Assembly (NCBI GenBank): GCA_023412665.1
Contig: JAEZCA010000022.1
Coordinates: 48,465 to 112,464 of the forward strand
DNA from: Bacillota bacterium
Lineage (GTDB): Bacteria > Bacillota > Clostridia > Acetivibrionales > DTU013
Length of the DNA: 64,000 bases
Reading direction: 5' to 3'
In this document: one piece after another, positions 1 through 8,245 of the stretch
Layout: each line of letters starts with the position of its first letter
Position numbering within the stretch: the stretch's first letter is position 1
Made by a program: the position numbers and the translations under genes
The notes under the pieces: model-generated
What the model was told of the DNA's origin: nothing
What the model saw: only the letters and a program-made list of their open reading frames with translations
The model's database searches: none

Positions 1-734
1 AACCTGCCAACAGCATATTTCCCGCCCGCAAGCTCCATACAGCCAAACTCGCTCCGGCTTTCAAAATCGCCTTCAAATGACATGCATACACTTAATCTAA
101 GCTTTTCTTCCTCCGTTAAATCCCCATAATCATGGTATGCCACATACCATTTCGTACCGGGACCAACAAAACCTCTTTTGTCTGCAAAGCTGCCAAGTCG
201 GGTAAAAAGCTTTGCAAATAAATCGGAGTCTCCCTTGTAAGCGCCCGTATGCCTGACATACAGAACCTTTACGGGGTCAATTTGCATTATATGAAAATCC
301 ACAGGAATATCGTAATACAAATTTCTCCCGGATACTTTTCCATTTATGCTAATTTCATTAACTAATTTGCTTATTTCCGAATCAGCCGCTTTCCTGATGA
401 CGCTCGCACAAGCACCATACCTTTCCTTCAAAGCCTTAGCAAATGATGCCTGATTGGAAAAGCCCACTGCCAGTGCGATCTCCTGTATCGTGAGCTGACT
501 GTTGGTCCTAAGAAGAAATACCGCTTTTTCAAGGCGAAGTCTCTTAATGAAGCTGTACAGGCTTTCGCCCGTAAACTGCCTGAAAATCCTCTGAAAATGA
601 AATTCTGAAAAGGAGGCCACCCGCGCGAGCTGCCCGATACAGAGCTCCTCGTCCAGATGGCCTTCAATATAATCCTGCACCCTGTTTATTTTTGATATGT
701 ATACTTGTCTGGATTCATTTAAAATAATATCCAT
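1..734 (-). CDS. AraC-family regulator with GyrI-like effector domain (3' end outside window)
   Basis: The reading frame starts at an ATG at 734 and runs off the left window edge, so the C-terminus is missing. The first ~110 residues form an AraC-type double helix-turn-helix: a first helix pair around ELCIGQLARVASFSEFHFQR and a second around LTIQEIALAVGFSNQASFAK. The rest, with motifs such as VDFHIMQIDPVKVLYVRHTG and TKWYVAYHDY, resembles the GyrI-like effector-binding fold found behind AraC and MerR DNA-binding domains. This is the Rob/SoxS-like arrangement in which the C-terminal half senses a small molecule. The ligand and targets cannot be told from sequence. It lies downstream of and on the same strand as the broken solute-binding protein gene. 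Confidence 0.85.
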   Translation of the reverse strand, partial: MDIILNESRQVYISKINRVQDYIEGHLDEELCIGQLARVASFSEFHFQRIFRQFTGESLYSFIKRLRLEKAVFLLRTNSQLTIQEIALAVGFSNQASFAKALKERYGACASVIRKAADSEISKLVNEISINGKVSGRNLYYDIPVDFHIMQIDPVKVLYVRHTGAYKGDSDLFAKLFTRLGSFADKRGFVGPGTKWYVAYHDYGDLTEEEKLRLSVCMSFEGDFESRSEFGCMELAGGKYAVGR

Positions 735-795
735 ACTAAACCTTACCGCTAAACTTATTTAGACCATCTTGTTTAGTATAACACTATAATGCCGC

Positions 796-2313
796 TCAAT
801 AAATCCCAAGGTTACCGGCGACCTGCTTCCTGAAATAGGCTATAGCCTCACTGCGGGTCAGCCTGCCATCGGTATACTTCCATACAGCATCACGCCAATA
901 TACGTTTATCATTTCATCGTAGTCGGTCCTGTTTTTACCTGTAGCAAGCGCGTTAGCAGTAATAAATACGTCAAACATATTCTGTCCGCCAAGGAAATCT
1001 AGTGTACCGTTTGACTTCTTCATCACAGTACCTGAAGGGACAGTGTCTTGTGGCAAGCTGCTGCTATAGGCCATGCCATTTGCCCAGAGGTATTATAATC
1101 CCGTTTGGGAACTGTCAAGTGTGATCCACTTTATTATGTCTCCGACAGCATCTTTTTTTCTGGTGTCCTTATTGGCTAAAATCCACGTACCGCCCCAGAA
1201 GAAACCTGCCGGAGGTTCACAAATTGCCCAGTCACCAAATGTATTCCCAGAGCAGTCAGCTAAAATGTAATTTATTAGCCAGGAAGGCCCAAAGTAGGAG
1301 AATATCTTTTGCTCATTATCATCACTCATGTCAGCATACCATGCATCCGTCCATTCCAGCGTATTATTGCTCCATCCATTGACACTAAGCTCTTTGGCAT
1401 AGTCGAGGAATTTCTCACGGGCGGGATCTATGTTAAGCTTGCCATCAACAACCCAACCTGTGGGAGAACCGCCTTCAATTACCCGCCATATATCACCATT
1501 ACCGGAAACTATACCATAGCCCTTTGATTTCAACTGCGCTGCCGCTTTAAAGAATTGATCCCAACCGGGACCGATCTTAGTTTTGATTGTATTTGGGTTA
1601 TCGGTGCCCCATACGTCTTTTGCAATGGACCGACGATAGATACATACGCCGCCGGTTGCCTGATATGTAAGGCCGACTATTTTTTTATCGGAAGGCCTTG
1701 TACCTATATCAATGGTATACCTGGCAATGTCCGCCTCTTTCAGAAGCTTGTCCACATCAATGCCGAGATCCTTATAAGCTACCGCGTACCCGGCAGCTTC
1801 GCCCTGGGTATATTTGAGCGTAAATGCTGTTTCCACTCCATATATATCCGGTGCATCCGGGCCTCCGGCGGCAAGAGCTGTATCAAGAGCCTGTTGATAT
1901 ATATTGTCTCTGGTTGAGAGAATAGTATCTTTTATTTCATAATTGAAGTTTGGGTGGAGCTCCTTATACTTGTCAGCTATAACTGGGAGTTCATCAGTGA
2001 AGCTCCACACATTCAACGTCTTTGGCAGACTTTCTATAGTTATCATTCCGGTTTTTGCGTCAAAATCAACTTCCTTTCCCAAAGCGTCCTCAATGTACTG
2101 CAATGGAACATAAGGGATACCATTAGCAACAAACAGCTTCTTACCGTCAGATGGTTTCTTTTCTACACCATCAACAACAATTTTCTTTATTGCACCATAG
2201 TCTACATATAACCGCTTAAGATTGGATGATGCAGCAGATGCTGTAGTTATTAAAATAGTAATACCTAAAGCTATACCCACTATGGAAAATGTCATATTCC
2301 TTTTGATCAACAA
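796..2313 (-). pseudogene. ABC transporter solute-binding protein with copper-amine-oxidase-like N-terminal domain, interrupted by one in-frame stop
   Basis: A TTG at 2313 preceded by AAGGGGG is the best start; upstream codons to an ATG at 2367 lack a ribosome site. The protein has a signal peptide (MTFSIVGIALG...TTASA), then a copper amine oxidase-like N-terminal domain (about residues 18-75, with GIPYVPLQYIEDALGKEVDF), then an extracellular solute-binding protein fold (type 1, sugar-binding style). At 1093-1095 a TAA follows SSQTGL; the same frame continues without any shift as YLWANG and then 92 more residues up to a stop at 796. The two halves together give one normal-length binding protein of about 505 residues, so this is a single nonsense mutation, a base error, or a read-through site. 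No permease genes are adjacent. Confidence 0.8.
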
Positions 2314-2367
2314 CGCAATTACCCCCTTACTATCTAAATTATTACAAATTATATCATTGTATGGCAT

Positions 2368-2761
2368 TGTTTACAGTTAATAAAAGGTTACAAAATAGTC
2401 CTTTTGCCTCACAAGCATGCCGGTGCTTTACCCCGGATCATGCTCCTTAATAATACTGATTAGTGCACCATAAATCATGGTGTCCACATTTATCGCGGAA
2501 GCATCTGCCCCTTTCGGGACTTGTGGGAAATAATTCGGGCAATTGTACCGTTTCTCAAGTTGGGGGGCTCGTTAGAACAGTCACCGTGCGCAATTCTGCA
2601 AGCTAGTGATGTAGCAGTTTCAATATAGCGTAAATAACAGAGCATTAACCCATATTATGCATACTCCAATGCAAGAAAAAAATCATCATTACCAAACATC
2701 TGCGCCCAACTTGATATTTGGTACAACACGCTGTATGATAGTCCGAGAATAATACCATTTT
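2368..2761. other. Gene-free stretch with a possible coding relic
   Basis: No intact gene is visible. On the minus strand an open stretch of about 47 codons without a start (about 2570 down to a stop at 2428) reads like real protein, for example KGADASAINVDTMIYGALIS, and may be the tail of a lost gene. I do not recognise its family. The part nearest 2761 would hold the promoter of the plus-strand gene that follows. Confidence 0.3.
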
Positions 2762-3688
2762 ATGGATATTCTGTGTTTTAACGCAGGGGGGGACACATAT
2801 TATATGAAAGGTTACTTTAGTCATTTTTCAGCTGCCATGTTGTGGGATATCCCGTATATTGAGGCTGTGCTCAGTAATATAGCTGAAGAAACTGAATCGA
2901 CCCATATTACAGTTTCCGGTCATAATGCTCGATTTCGCAATAACGGAAAAAAAGTCCACTCATGTCAACCTGCTCTCCCATCCGGTGCGGTAATAATGCG
3001 AAATGGCAGCTCAGTTGCATCACCTGAACTATTGTTTCTGGAGCTTGCATCTAAATTGAGCATGCACCAGCTTATCCTGCTGGGACTGCAGTTATGTTCG
3101 CATCCGTCGGGAAACCATGCTATGGCGATTACAACAAAGCAAAAGCTCCGTGCGTTTCTTGCTAAGGCCTCCGGTCACCGTGGGCACCGAAAGGCTCTGC
3201 GAGCCGCGAGGTATGTGGAAAATGGCTCCGCATCAATTATGGAGTCACTTGTCTATATGACTCTGACGCTTCCTTATGTCCTGGGAGGTTACGGGCTAAA
3301 TGGTGTGCTTTTGAATCATGAGATAAAGCTAAATAATGAAGCGCAGGTAAATCTGGGACAAGATTGCTGTTTTGCAGATCTGTATTACAAACAAGCAAAA
3401 TTGGCAGTTGAATATGAAAGTTTTGCCTTCCACAGCAGTCCGTCGGAACAAGGCAAAGATATGGTGCGTTCAGCTGTTCTTGAAAGGCAGGGCATAAATG
3501 TGATGCATTTAAGCACGATCCAATTGTATGACAGGGATGCTTTCAGGGTTTTTGCCAAGAACCTCGCAGTTCGTCTCGGAAAACGTATAGCAATACGTAC
3601 AGAAAAATTCGATGAAATGCATACTCAATTGAGAGCATTACTACCAGCCAGAAAAACTGTTCCTGAACCCAAAAATAGCAGAGCATAG
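2762..3688 (+). CDS. Uncharacterised protein with a VSR/DUF559-like PD-(D/E)XK nuclease fold
   Basis: A 308-residue protein. The start could be 2762 or the internal ATG at 2804, which follows a G-rich ribosome site. The middle part (ETESTHITVSGHNARFR, then SPELLFLELASKLS) resembles proteins annotated as AbiEi-antitoxin-like or DUF559-type: a small-molecule or DNA-binding N-terminal half followed by a C-terminal endonuclease-like half. In the C-terminal half FADLYYKQAKLAVEYES fits the D...ExE core of VSR-like PD-(D/E)XK folds, followed by a conserved basic stretch and GINVMHLST. Function is not known; a role as a lone nuclease or toxin-antitoxin relic is possible. It stands alone, with genes on the other strand on both sides. 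Confidence 0.55.
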   Translation: MDILCFNAGGDTYYMKGYFSHFSAAMLWDIPYIEAVLSNIAEETESTHITVSGHNARFRNNGKKVHSCQPALPSGAVIMRNGSSVASPELLFLELASKLSMHQLILLGLQLCSHPSGNHAMAITTKQKLRAFLAKASGHRGHRKALRAARYVENGSASIMESLVYMTLTLPYVLGGYGLNGVLLNHEIKLNNEAQVNLGQDCCFADLYYKQAKLAVEYESFAFHSSPSEQGKDMVRSAVLERQGINVMHLSTIQLYDRDAFRVFAKNLAVRLGKRIAIRTEKFDEMHTQLRALLPARKTVPEPKNSRA

Positions 3689-3710
3689 AGTATGCTGTCA
3701 ACGCCGCCTG

Positions 3711-3851
3711 TTACCCTTTGGAATTATGGATTTGTCCTGCAATATGCGTGGCATCGTCTCCATGCGACATTCCGATCAGTCTGGCGACAATCTGATACTT
3801 GATTCCTCCTTGGTTGAAGATGATTACTACCGGCATGCTATGCCAGGGCAT
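3711..3851 (-). CDS. Possible small ORF or gene relic, 46 residues
   Basis: An ATG-initiated frame reads MPWHSMPVVIIFNQGGIKYQ and continues to GQIHNSKG. The composition looks protein-like, but there is no ribosome binding site and it begins inside the T-tract of the adjacent terminator. It is more likely the tail of a lost gene than a working small protein. I do not recognise it. Confidence 0.2.
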   Translation of the reverse strand: MPWHSMPVVIIFNQGGIKYQIVARLIGMSHGDDATHIAGQIHNSKG

Positions 3852-3854
3852 AAA

Positions 3855-3882
3855 TGTAAAAAGGCCTGCTATGCGCAGGCCT
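3855..3882 (-). terminator. Rho-independent terminator
   Basis: AGGCCTGC and GCAGGCCT form an 8-bp stem with a 5-nt loop. Read on the minus strand it is followed by TTTTTACATTTA. It lies just after the stop of the kinase remnant (3922) and would end the dbpA-mnmD-kinase transcript. Confidence 0.75.
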
Positions 3883-3921
3883 CGCCTTTACTTGAAAAAT
3901 GTAACAGTAATTATTGGCAAG

Positions 3922-4299
3922 CTACTTCGCCCCAGCCAAACTTCTGATAACTGGGTGTTTCTCCACCATTCCAGCCGGCTGATGGATCATTACAATTAGG
4001 GCTGCCCCAATATCCAGAAGAACAGGTGGTGTTCCTGAAAGCATCGGAACATCATTTATAAACCTGATGGCCGGAGTATCATCATTTACTACGGTAACTT
4101 CCCTGCCAAAGGTTTGCTCCCATAGATTAACATGCGTGGATTTCCCGGTCCCTGACGGCGCTGTGAAAATTATTCCCTTGTCCCTGAAGGCTATGGAGGA
4201 TGAATGTATTACCAACCCATCATGATTTATCAGCATATTTCTAAATGCTAAAGCACAGAAGGAAAACGGGTATAAATATTCATACTTGATAGGTGCCCT
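3922..4299 (-). pseudogene. Truncated HPr-kinase/PqqD-associated serine kinase-like remnant
   Basis: The frame is open from about 4299. It reads YLYPFSFCALAFRNMLINHD, then the P-loop APSGTGKSTHVNLW and VVNDDTPAIRF, the Walker A and acidic motif of the HPr kinase/phosphorylase C-terminal fold. An ATG exists only at 4236, inside the conserved block, and family members normally have about 100 residues in front. Upstream the frame collides with the end of mnmD (stop at 4280), so the N-terminal part has been lost. The C-terminal part after SGTPP is also short and atypical. I read it as a decayed remnant left behind mnmD; a small functional P-loop protein cannot be excluded. Confidence 0.6.
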
Positions 4300-4990
4300 T
4301 CACCCCATGCAGCACCTCTTTTTTCCCACCGCAGCCAGGGAGCAGCGTTATTGTAAAGCCTGCTGCGATCAAGGCTTTTCTCACTGCAACCGATACGGTG
4401 AATGTGGCGCAGGTGCCTCCGGTTTTTGTTTTTTGTCCAATTTCCATAAGAAGCTCATCCCGCCATATGGAAGGATTTTTTTTAGGACTGTGTCCATCAA
4501 GAAACCACACATCACATGGCTTTTCCAAAGCACTCACCATTTCGAGCGCTTCCCCTATCCAAAGATTCAGCTTGATCGTTCCAAATGATTGCCGCAGCAT
4601 TATTGAGTGCCAGCCTGCCTTAGCAATGTCGATACTGCGGTATGCCTCAGCGAGCGAATCGATCTCGGCGCTGACCCGCTCCCTGAAGCCATCGAGGATC
4701 TGAAGCATCCTCTCCGGGCTCATCGGATATAGTTCAACTGAATTATATTCAATAGAAATATCTTTCAAACTATTTTTCTTAAGGAATTCCATCAGCGAAA
4801 CGACCACGCGCCCTGCGCCAAAGCCTGTTTCGCCAATAACGAACGGGCTTCCAGCTTCTTTTGCCATAGCTATCCGCTCAATTAGGCTATTATTTCTGAA
4901 ATATATCTGCTGCGCTTCGTCCAATGCATTGACCACGTCAAAATAGCGATCATCAAACTGTTCATTTACCAGATAAGGCGGTATAAACAT
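4280..4990 (-). CDS. mnmD: tRNA 5-methylaminomethyl-2-thiouridine methyltransferase MnmD-like
   Basis: A 236-residue protein matching the N-terminal methyltransferase domain of MnmC (Methyltransf_30, formerly DUF752), here as the stand-alone form. It would use S-adenosylmethionine to methylate the aminomethyl-uridine at the tRNA wobble position. Visible hallmarks are the early FVIGETGFGAGRVVVSLMEF glycine-rich SAM site, the acidic FLDGHSPKKNPSIW motif, GGTCATFTVSVAVRKALIAAGF and the terminal GCGGKKEVLHG. No FAD-dependent MnmC second domain follows, as is usual in Firmicutes, where MnmD acts after a separate pathway. It sits 23 bp downstream of the dbpA-like gene on the same strand, so both RNA-acting genes may share a transcript. 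Confidence 0.85.
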   Translation of the reverse strand: MFIPPYLVNEQFDDRYFDVVNALDEAQQIYFRNNSLIERIAMAKEAGSPFVIGETGFGAGRVVVSLMEFLKKNSLKDISIEYNSVELYPMSPERMLQILDGFRERVSAEIDSLAEAYRSIDIAKAGWHSIMLRQSFGTIKLNLWIGEALEMVSALEKPCDVWFLDGHSPKKNPSIWRDELLMEIGQKTKTGGTCATFTVSVAVRKALIAAGFTITLLPGCGGKKEVLHGVKGTYQV

Positions 4991-5013
4991 AATAGTTTCC
5001 CTCTCATTTTTAC

Positions 5014-6477
5014 CTAACCCTCATTTTCCACTTTGCTCACTGAGCGCAGCCTGCCTTTGATAGGTGTTTTCTGCAGCTTCCTCAGCACCATATCACCCTT
5101 GTTATTTAGGATCTCTACAAAAGTAGAAACATCCATCACATTGATAATACCAATATCCTCCGCCGTCATGCCTTCAATATTACATAAGGTGCCAACTATA
5201 TCTACCGGCCGCATTTTTGTTTTTTTGCCGGCATTTATATGTAATTTCATAATATCCTTACTAAGCTGCGCACCCTTTGACTCTTTTATTTCAGGTCTTG
5301 TGGCTGTCTTCTCGAGAAAATCCTGTTTGGATCCATTCACCATTTCCTGATCCGGCCTTTCCCTGATTGGTATCTCCTTGCCAATAAACTTCTGTATATC
5401 CTGAAAATAACCAATTTCATTCTTTGATACAAAAGTAATAGCCCTGCCTGTATTTCCAATACGTCCGGTCCTTCCGATCCTATGAACATAGTTTTCAGTG
5501 TCCTGTGGCACATCGTAATTGATCACAAGTGAAATATTATCGATATCTATCCCTCTGGCTGCCACATCTGTTGCTACAAGATACCTGAAACGCCCTTTTC
5601 TGAAATCCTCCATGGCTCTAAACCGGTCCCGCTGTTCCATTCCGCCATGGATTCTCTCACAGGTGTGCCCTACGCTTTCCAGTTCTCCGAAAACCTCATC
5701 CACCACTAATTTTGTATTGCAAAATACCATGCAGCTATCCGGGTTTTCCACGACGATAATGTCTTTTAACAGATTTGTTTTTTCCGCTTGTTCAACATGA
5801 TACCTTTCCTGCATGATCCTATCCGCTGCCTGATTTTGTTCTTCCACCTCGACCTGCAGGGGATGGTTCATATACTTATCGCATAGTACCTTAATATCAG
5901 TCGGCATAGTCGCAGATAACAGCATTGTTACCCGTTCTGCGGGCAGCCTTTCAATAATAGCCTCTATTTGCTCTATGAAACCCATTTGTAGCATCTTATC
6001 CGCTTCATCAATTACAAGGAACTTAATATTGGATGTATCAAGGGTCCCTCTTTCGAGGTGATCAATAATACGGCCCGGTGTGCCAACCACTACATGTGTT
6101 TTCTGCTTAAGCTCCTTTACCTGGCTATCGAATGGGGATTTCCCAAAAACAGCAGCTGCTTTCAGCCTTTTGAATCTCCCTATGTTAAAGATCTCTTCCC
6201 TGACCTGTATGGCAAGCTCTCTAGTAGGTGCAAGCACTAAAGCCTGGGGCTTGTTATCATCCCAATCTGCCAGCTGACAAATGGGTATGGCAAATGCAGC
6301 AGTCTTCCCGCTGCCGGTCTGTGACTTGACAATGATATCCTTTTTCTCCAATACAGCCGGTATCACCTGCTTCTGGACTTCTGTCGGCTCCTTGTAATTT
6401 AGTAAGCTGAGGGATTTTAATAGCGCATCATCCAGCCGGTAATCCTCAAATTTCTCGTAACATTTATCGCTGCTCAT
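5014..6477 (-). CDS. dbpA: DEAD-box ATP-dependent RNA helicase, DbpA type
   Basis: I chose the ATG at 6477 (MSSDKCYEKFEDYRLDD) because AGAGAG lies just upstream; a longer form from 6510 is possible. The two RecA-like domains carry the Q motif (EPTEVQKQVIP), Walker A QTGSGKT, PTRELAIQV, the DEAD box VIDEADKML, SAT, ARGIDIDN and HRIGRTGR. The last ~75 residues (KLHINAGKKTKMRPVDIVGT onwards) form the small RRM-like DbpA/YxiN C-terminal domain, which in that family recognises hairpin 92 of 23S rRNA. The protein therefore likely acts in large-subunit ribosome assembly. Length is typical for the family. Confidence 0.93.
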   Translation of the reverse strand: MSSDKCYEKFEDYRLDDALLKSLSLLNYKEPTEVQKQVIPAVLEKKDIIVKSQTGSGKTAAFAIPICQLADWDDNKPQALVLAPTRELAIQVREEIFNIGRFKRLKAAAVFGKSPFDSQVKELKQKTHVVVGTPGRIIDHLERGTLDTSNIKFLVIDEADKMLQMGFIEQIEAIIERLPAERVTMLLSATMPTDIKVLCDKYMNHPLQVEVEEQNQAADRIMQERYHVEQAEKTNLLKDIIVVENPDSCMVFCNTKLVVDEVFGELESVGHTCERIHGGMEQRDRFRAMEDFRKGRFRYLVATDVAARGIDIDNISLVINYDVPQDTENYVHRIGRTGRIGNTGRAITFVSKNEIGYFQDIQKFIGKEIPIRERPDQEMVNGSKQDFLEKTATRPEIKESKGAQLSKDIMKLHINAGKKTKMRPVDIVGTLCNIEGMTAEDIGIINVMDVSTFVEILNNKGDMVLRKLQKTPIKGRLRSVSKVENEG

Positions 6478-6779
6478 TTTATTCTCTCTTTCAGTCTTTT
6501 TCCTTTTCAACTATTGTAACACAACTTTCCGAATCATATGTTACTGTCAATGCACCATCTAGCTGTATGACAGGCTTGACTGCAGAGTTTTTGCCAATAA
6601 TCTTGCCGCTCGTTGAAACACTTTTTCGTATCTGTACGCCTTATTTCCGAAAACAGCTCGGGTGTAACAGAGTTTGACTAGTGGAATGCATTGATGGTAG
6701 AATAACGATGCTGTGATTTGATGACAGTATTTGGGCAATCCGCCAGAGACAAGCATAAAGTATACTGGAGATAGTAAGT

Positions 6780-8069
6780 ATGAAGAGAATGAGAAAAATG
6801 TTAGCGGTTACAGTTATACTGGCCTTTGCAATCATCCAGGCCAGCTGCACCGGCCGCGAAGCAACAACCCCACAGAGTGCGGATACCGCAGAGACGGTAC
6901 AGAGTGAAGAGACCGCAGAGACGGTACAGACCGAAGGGATTGCTAAGACTGCAGAGACTGAAAAACCCGAAATGAGCACTGTCACAATACAGGCTTCGGA
7001 CACAGCCACAGCAGATACTGCGGCGACCACAAGCCCGATGAAGATAGAAACGGAGCTTAAGCCCATAAAGGACATTTATAAGGATGATTTCCTGATAGGA
7101 GCAGCCATATCGATGGATAATCTGACAGGCATAAGGTATGAGCTTCTTAAAATGCATTTCAATGTAGTGACAGCGGAAAACGATATGAAACCGAGCTCGC
7201 TGCAGCCAACGAAGGGCATGTTCGACTTTTCGGCGGCGGATATGCTTGTGGATAAGGTATTGGCCTCAGGTATGCAGATGTATGGACATACGCTGGTATG
7301 GGACCGGCAGACGCCGGCATGGATGAATACAGATACTAAAGGCAATCCCCTGGGGCGGGAGGAAGCCCTTGACAATTTGAAGACTCATATACAGACCGTC
7401 ATGGAGCATTTCGGCAACAAGGTAATATCATGGGACGTTGTGAACGATAGCATGAATGCCCATCCATCGCATCCGCAGGACTGGAAGGCATCATTGCACC
7501 CAACTCCTTGGCTTGCCGCCATAGGGGACGACTATGTGGAACAGGCCTTCCTTGCTGCCAGAGAAGTTCTGGACTCCCATCCTGATTGGGATATCAAGCT
7601 CTACTATAACGACTGCGGCCTTGACAATCAGAATAAGGCACTGGCGGTATATAATATGGTGAAGGAAATCAATGACAGCTACCAAAAAACACATCCGGGC
7701 AAGCTCCTGATCGATGGTATCGGCATGCAGAGCCATTACAATCTGGACACAGATCCCGTCAAAGTGGATAAGTCTCTGGATATGTTCAAATCCTTGGGCG
7801 TCGAGATTAGCATAAGCGAGCTTGACATACAAGCGATATCCAATGGCAGATATGTTTGGGAGTCCGGTAACAGCCAGGCTATCCGGTACTCGGATCTATT
7901 TTTTGTATTCAAGTCTCATGCAAAAGATATAAAGCGTATCACCTTCTGGGGAACGGACGACCACACAAGCTGGATGAATGCTTCCAGTGTTATGCTGTTT
8001 AATGAGAGTCTTAGGGCAAGACCGGCATATTACGGGGTAACAGAGCAGTTATGGGGCTTTTATCAATAA
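6780..8069 (+). CDS. Secreted GH10 xylanase-like lipoprotein with altered catalytic residues
   Basis: A 429-residue exported protein. The signal peptide ends in a loose lipobox (IIQASC, Cys23), followed by a low-complexity Thr/Ala/Glu linker (about 24-90) with repeated AETVQ units. Residues ~95-429 form a family 10 glycoside hydrolase barrel: TAENDMKPSSLQP, MYGHTLVW, ISWDVVND, LYYNDCG, GIGMQSHYNL, ISELDI and ITFWGTDD. The nucleophile Glu is present (E347 in ISELDI). The acid/base position, normally Glu in VVNE, is Asp (D223), and the normally conserved His of WHSQ is Asp (D175). Substrate is presumably xylan or a related beta-glycan, but activity may be changed. It has GGAGA upstream and a strong terminator behind it, so it is monocistronic. 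Confidence 0.85.
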   Translation: MKRMRKMLAVTVILAFAIIQASCTGREATTPQSADTAETVQSEETAETVQTEGIAKTAETEKPEMSTVTIQASDTATADTAATTSPMKIETELKPIKDIYKDDFLIGAAISMDNLTGIRYELLKMHFNVVTAENDMKPSSLQPTKGMFDFSAADMLVDKVLASGMQMYGHTLVWDRQTPAWMNTDTKGNPLGREEALDNLKTHIQTVMEHFGNKVISWDVVNDSMNAHPSHPQDWKASLHPTPWLAAIGDDYVEQAFLAAREVLDSHPDWDIKLYYNDCGLDNQNKALAVYNMVKEINDSYQKTHPGKLLIDGIGMQSHYNLDTDPVKVDKSLDMFKSLGVEISISELDIQAISNGRYVWESGNSQAIRYSDLFFVFKSHAKDIKRITFWGTDDHTSWMNASSVMLFNESLRARPAYYGVTEQLWGFYQ

Positions 8070-8097
8070 ACACTATTATTTATAGCACAAAATTTAT

Positions 8098-8142
8098 GCC
8101 AGGCTTAGTATCCTTGCGGATTTAAGCCTGGCGTTTTGATTT
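8098..8142 (+). terminator. Rho-independent terminator after the xylanase gene
   Basis: GCCAGGCTTA pairs perfectly with TAAGCCTGGC across a ~15-nt loop and is followed by GTTTTGATTT. It begins 28 bp after the stop codon. Confidence 0.85.
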
Positions 8143-8245
8143 ATTGGCCGTTTGCCTTTAATACATTTTGCAAAAGAGCCAAGGAGGTGGGGCGAGGGGC
8201 CCATTATTCGCCGAGTTATAGAAATACATGCAGCATATGCCTGCC

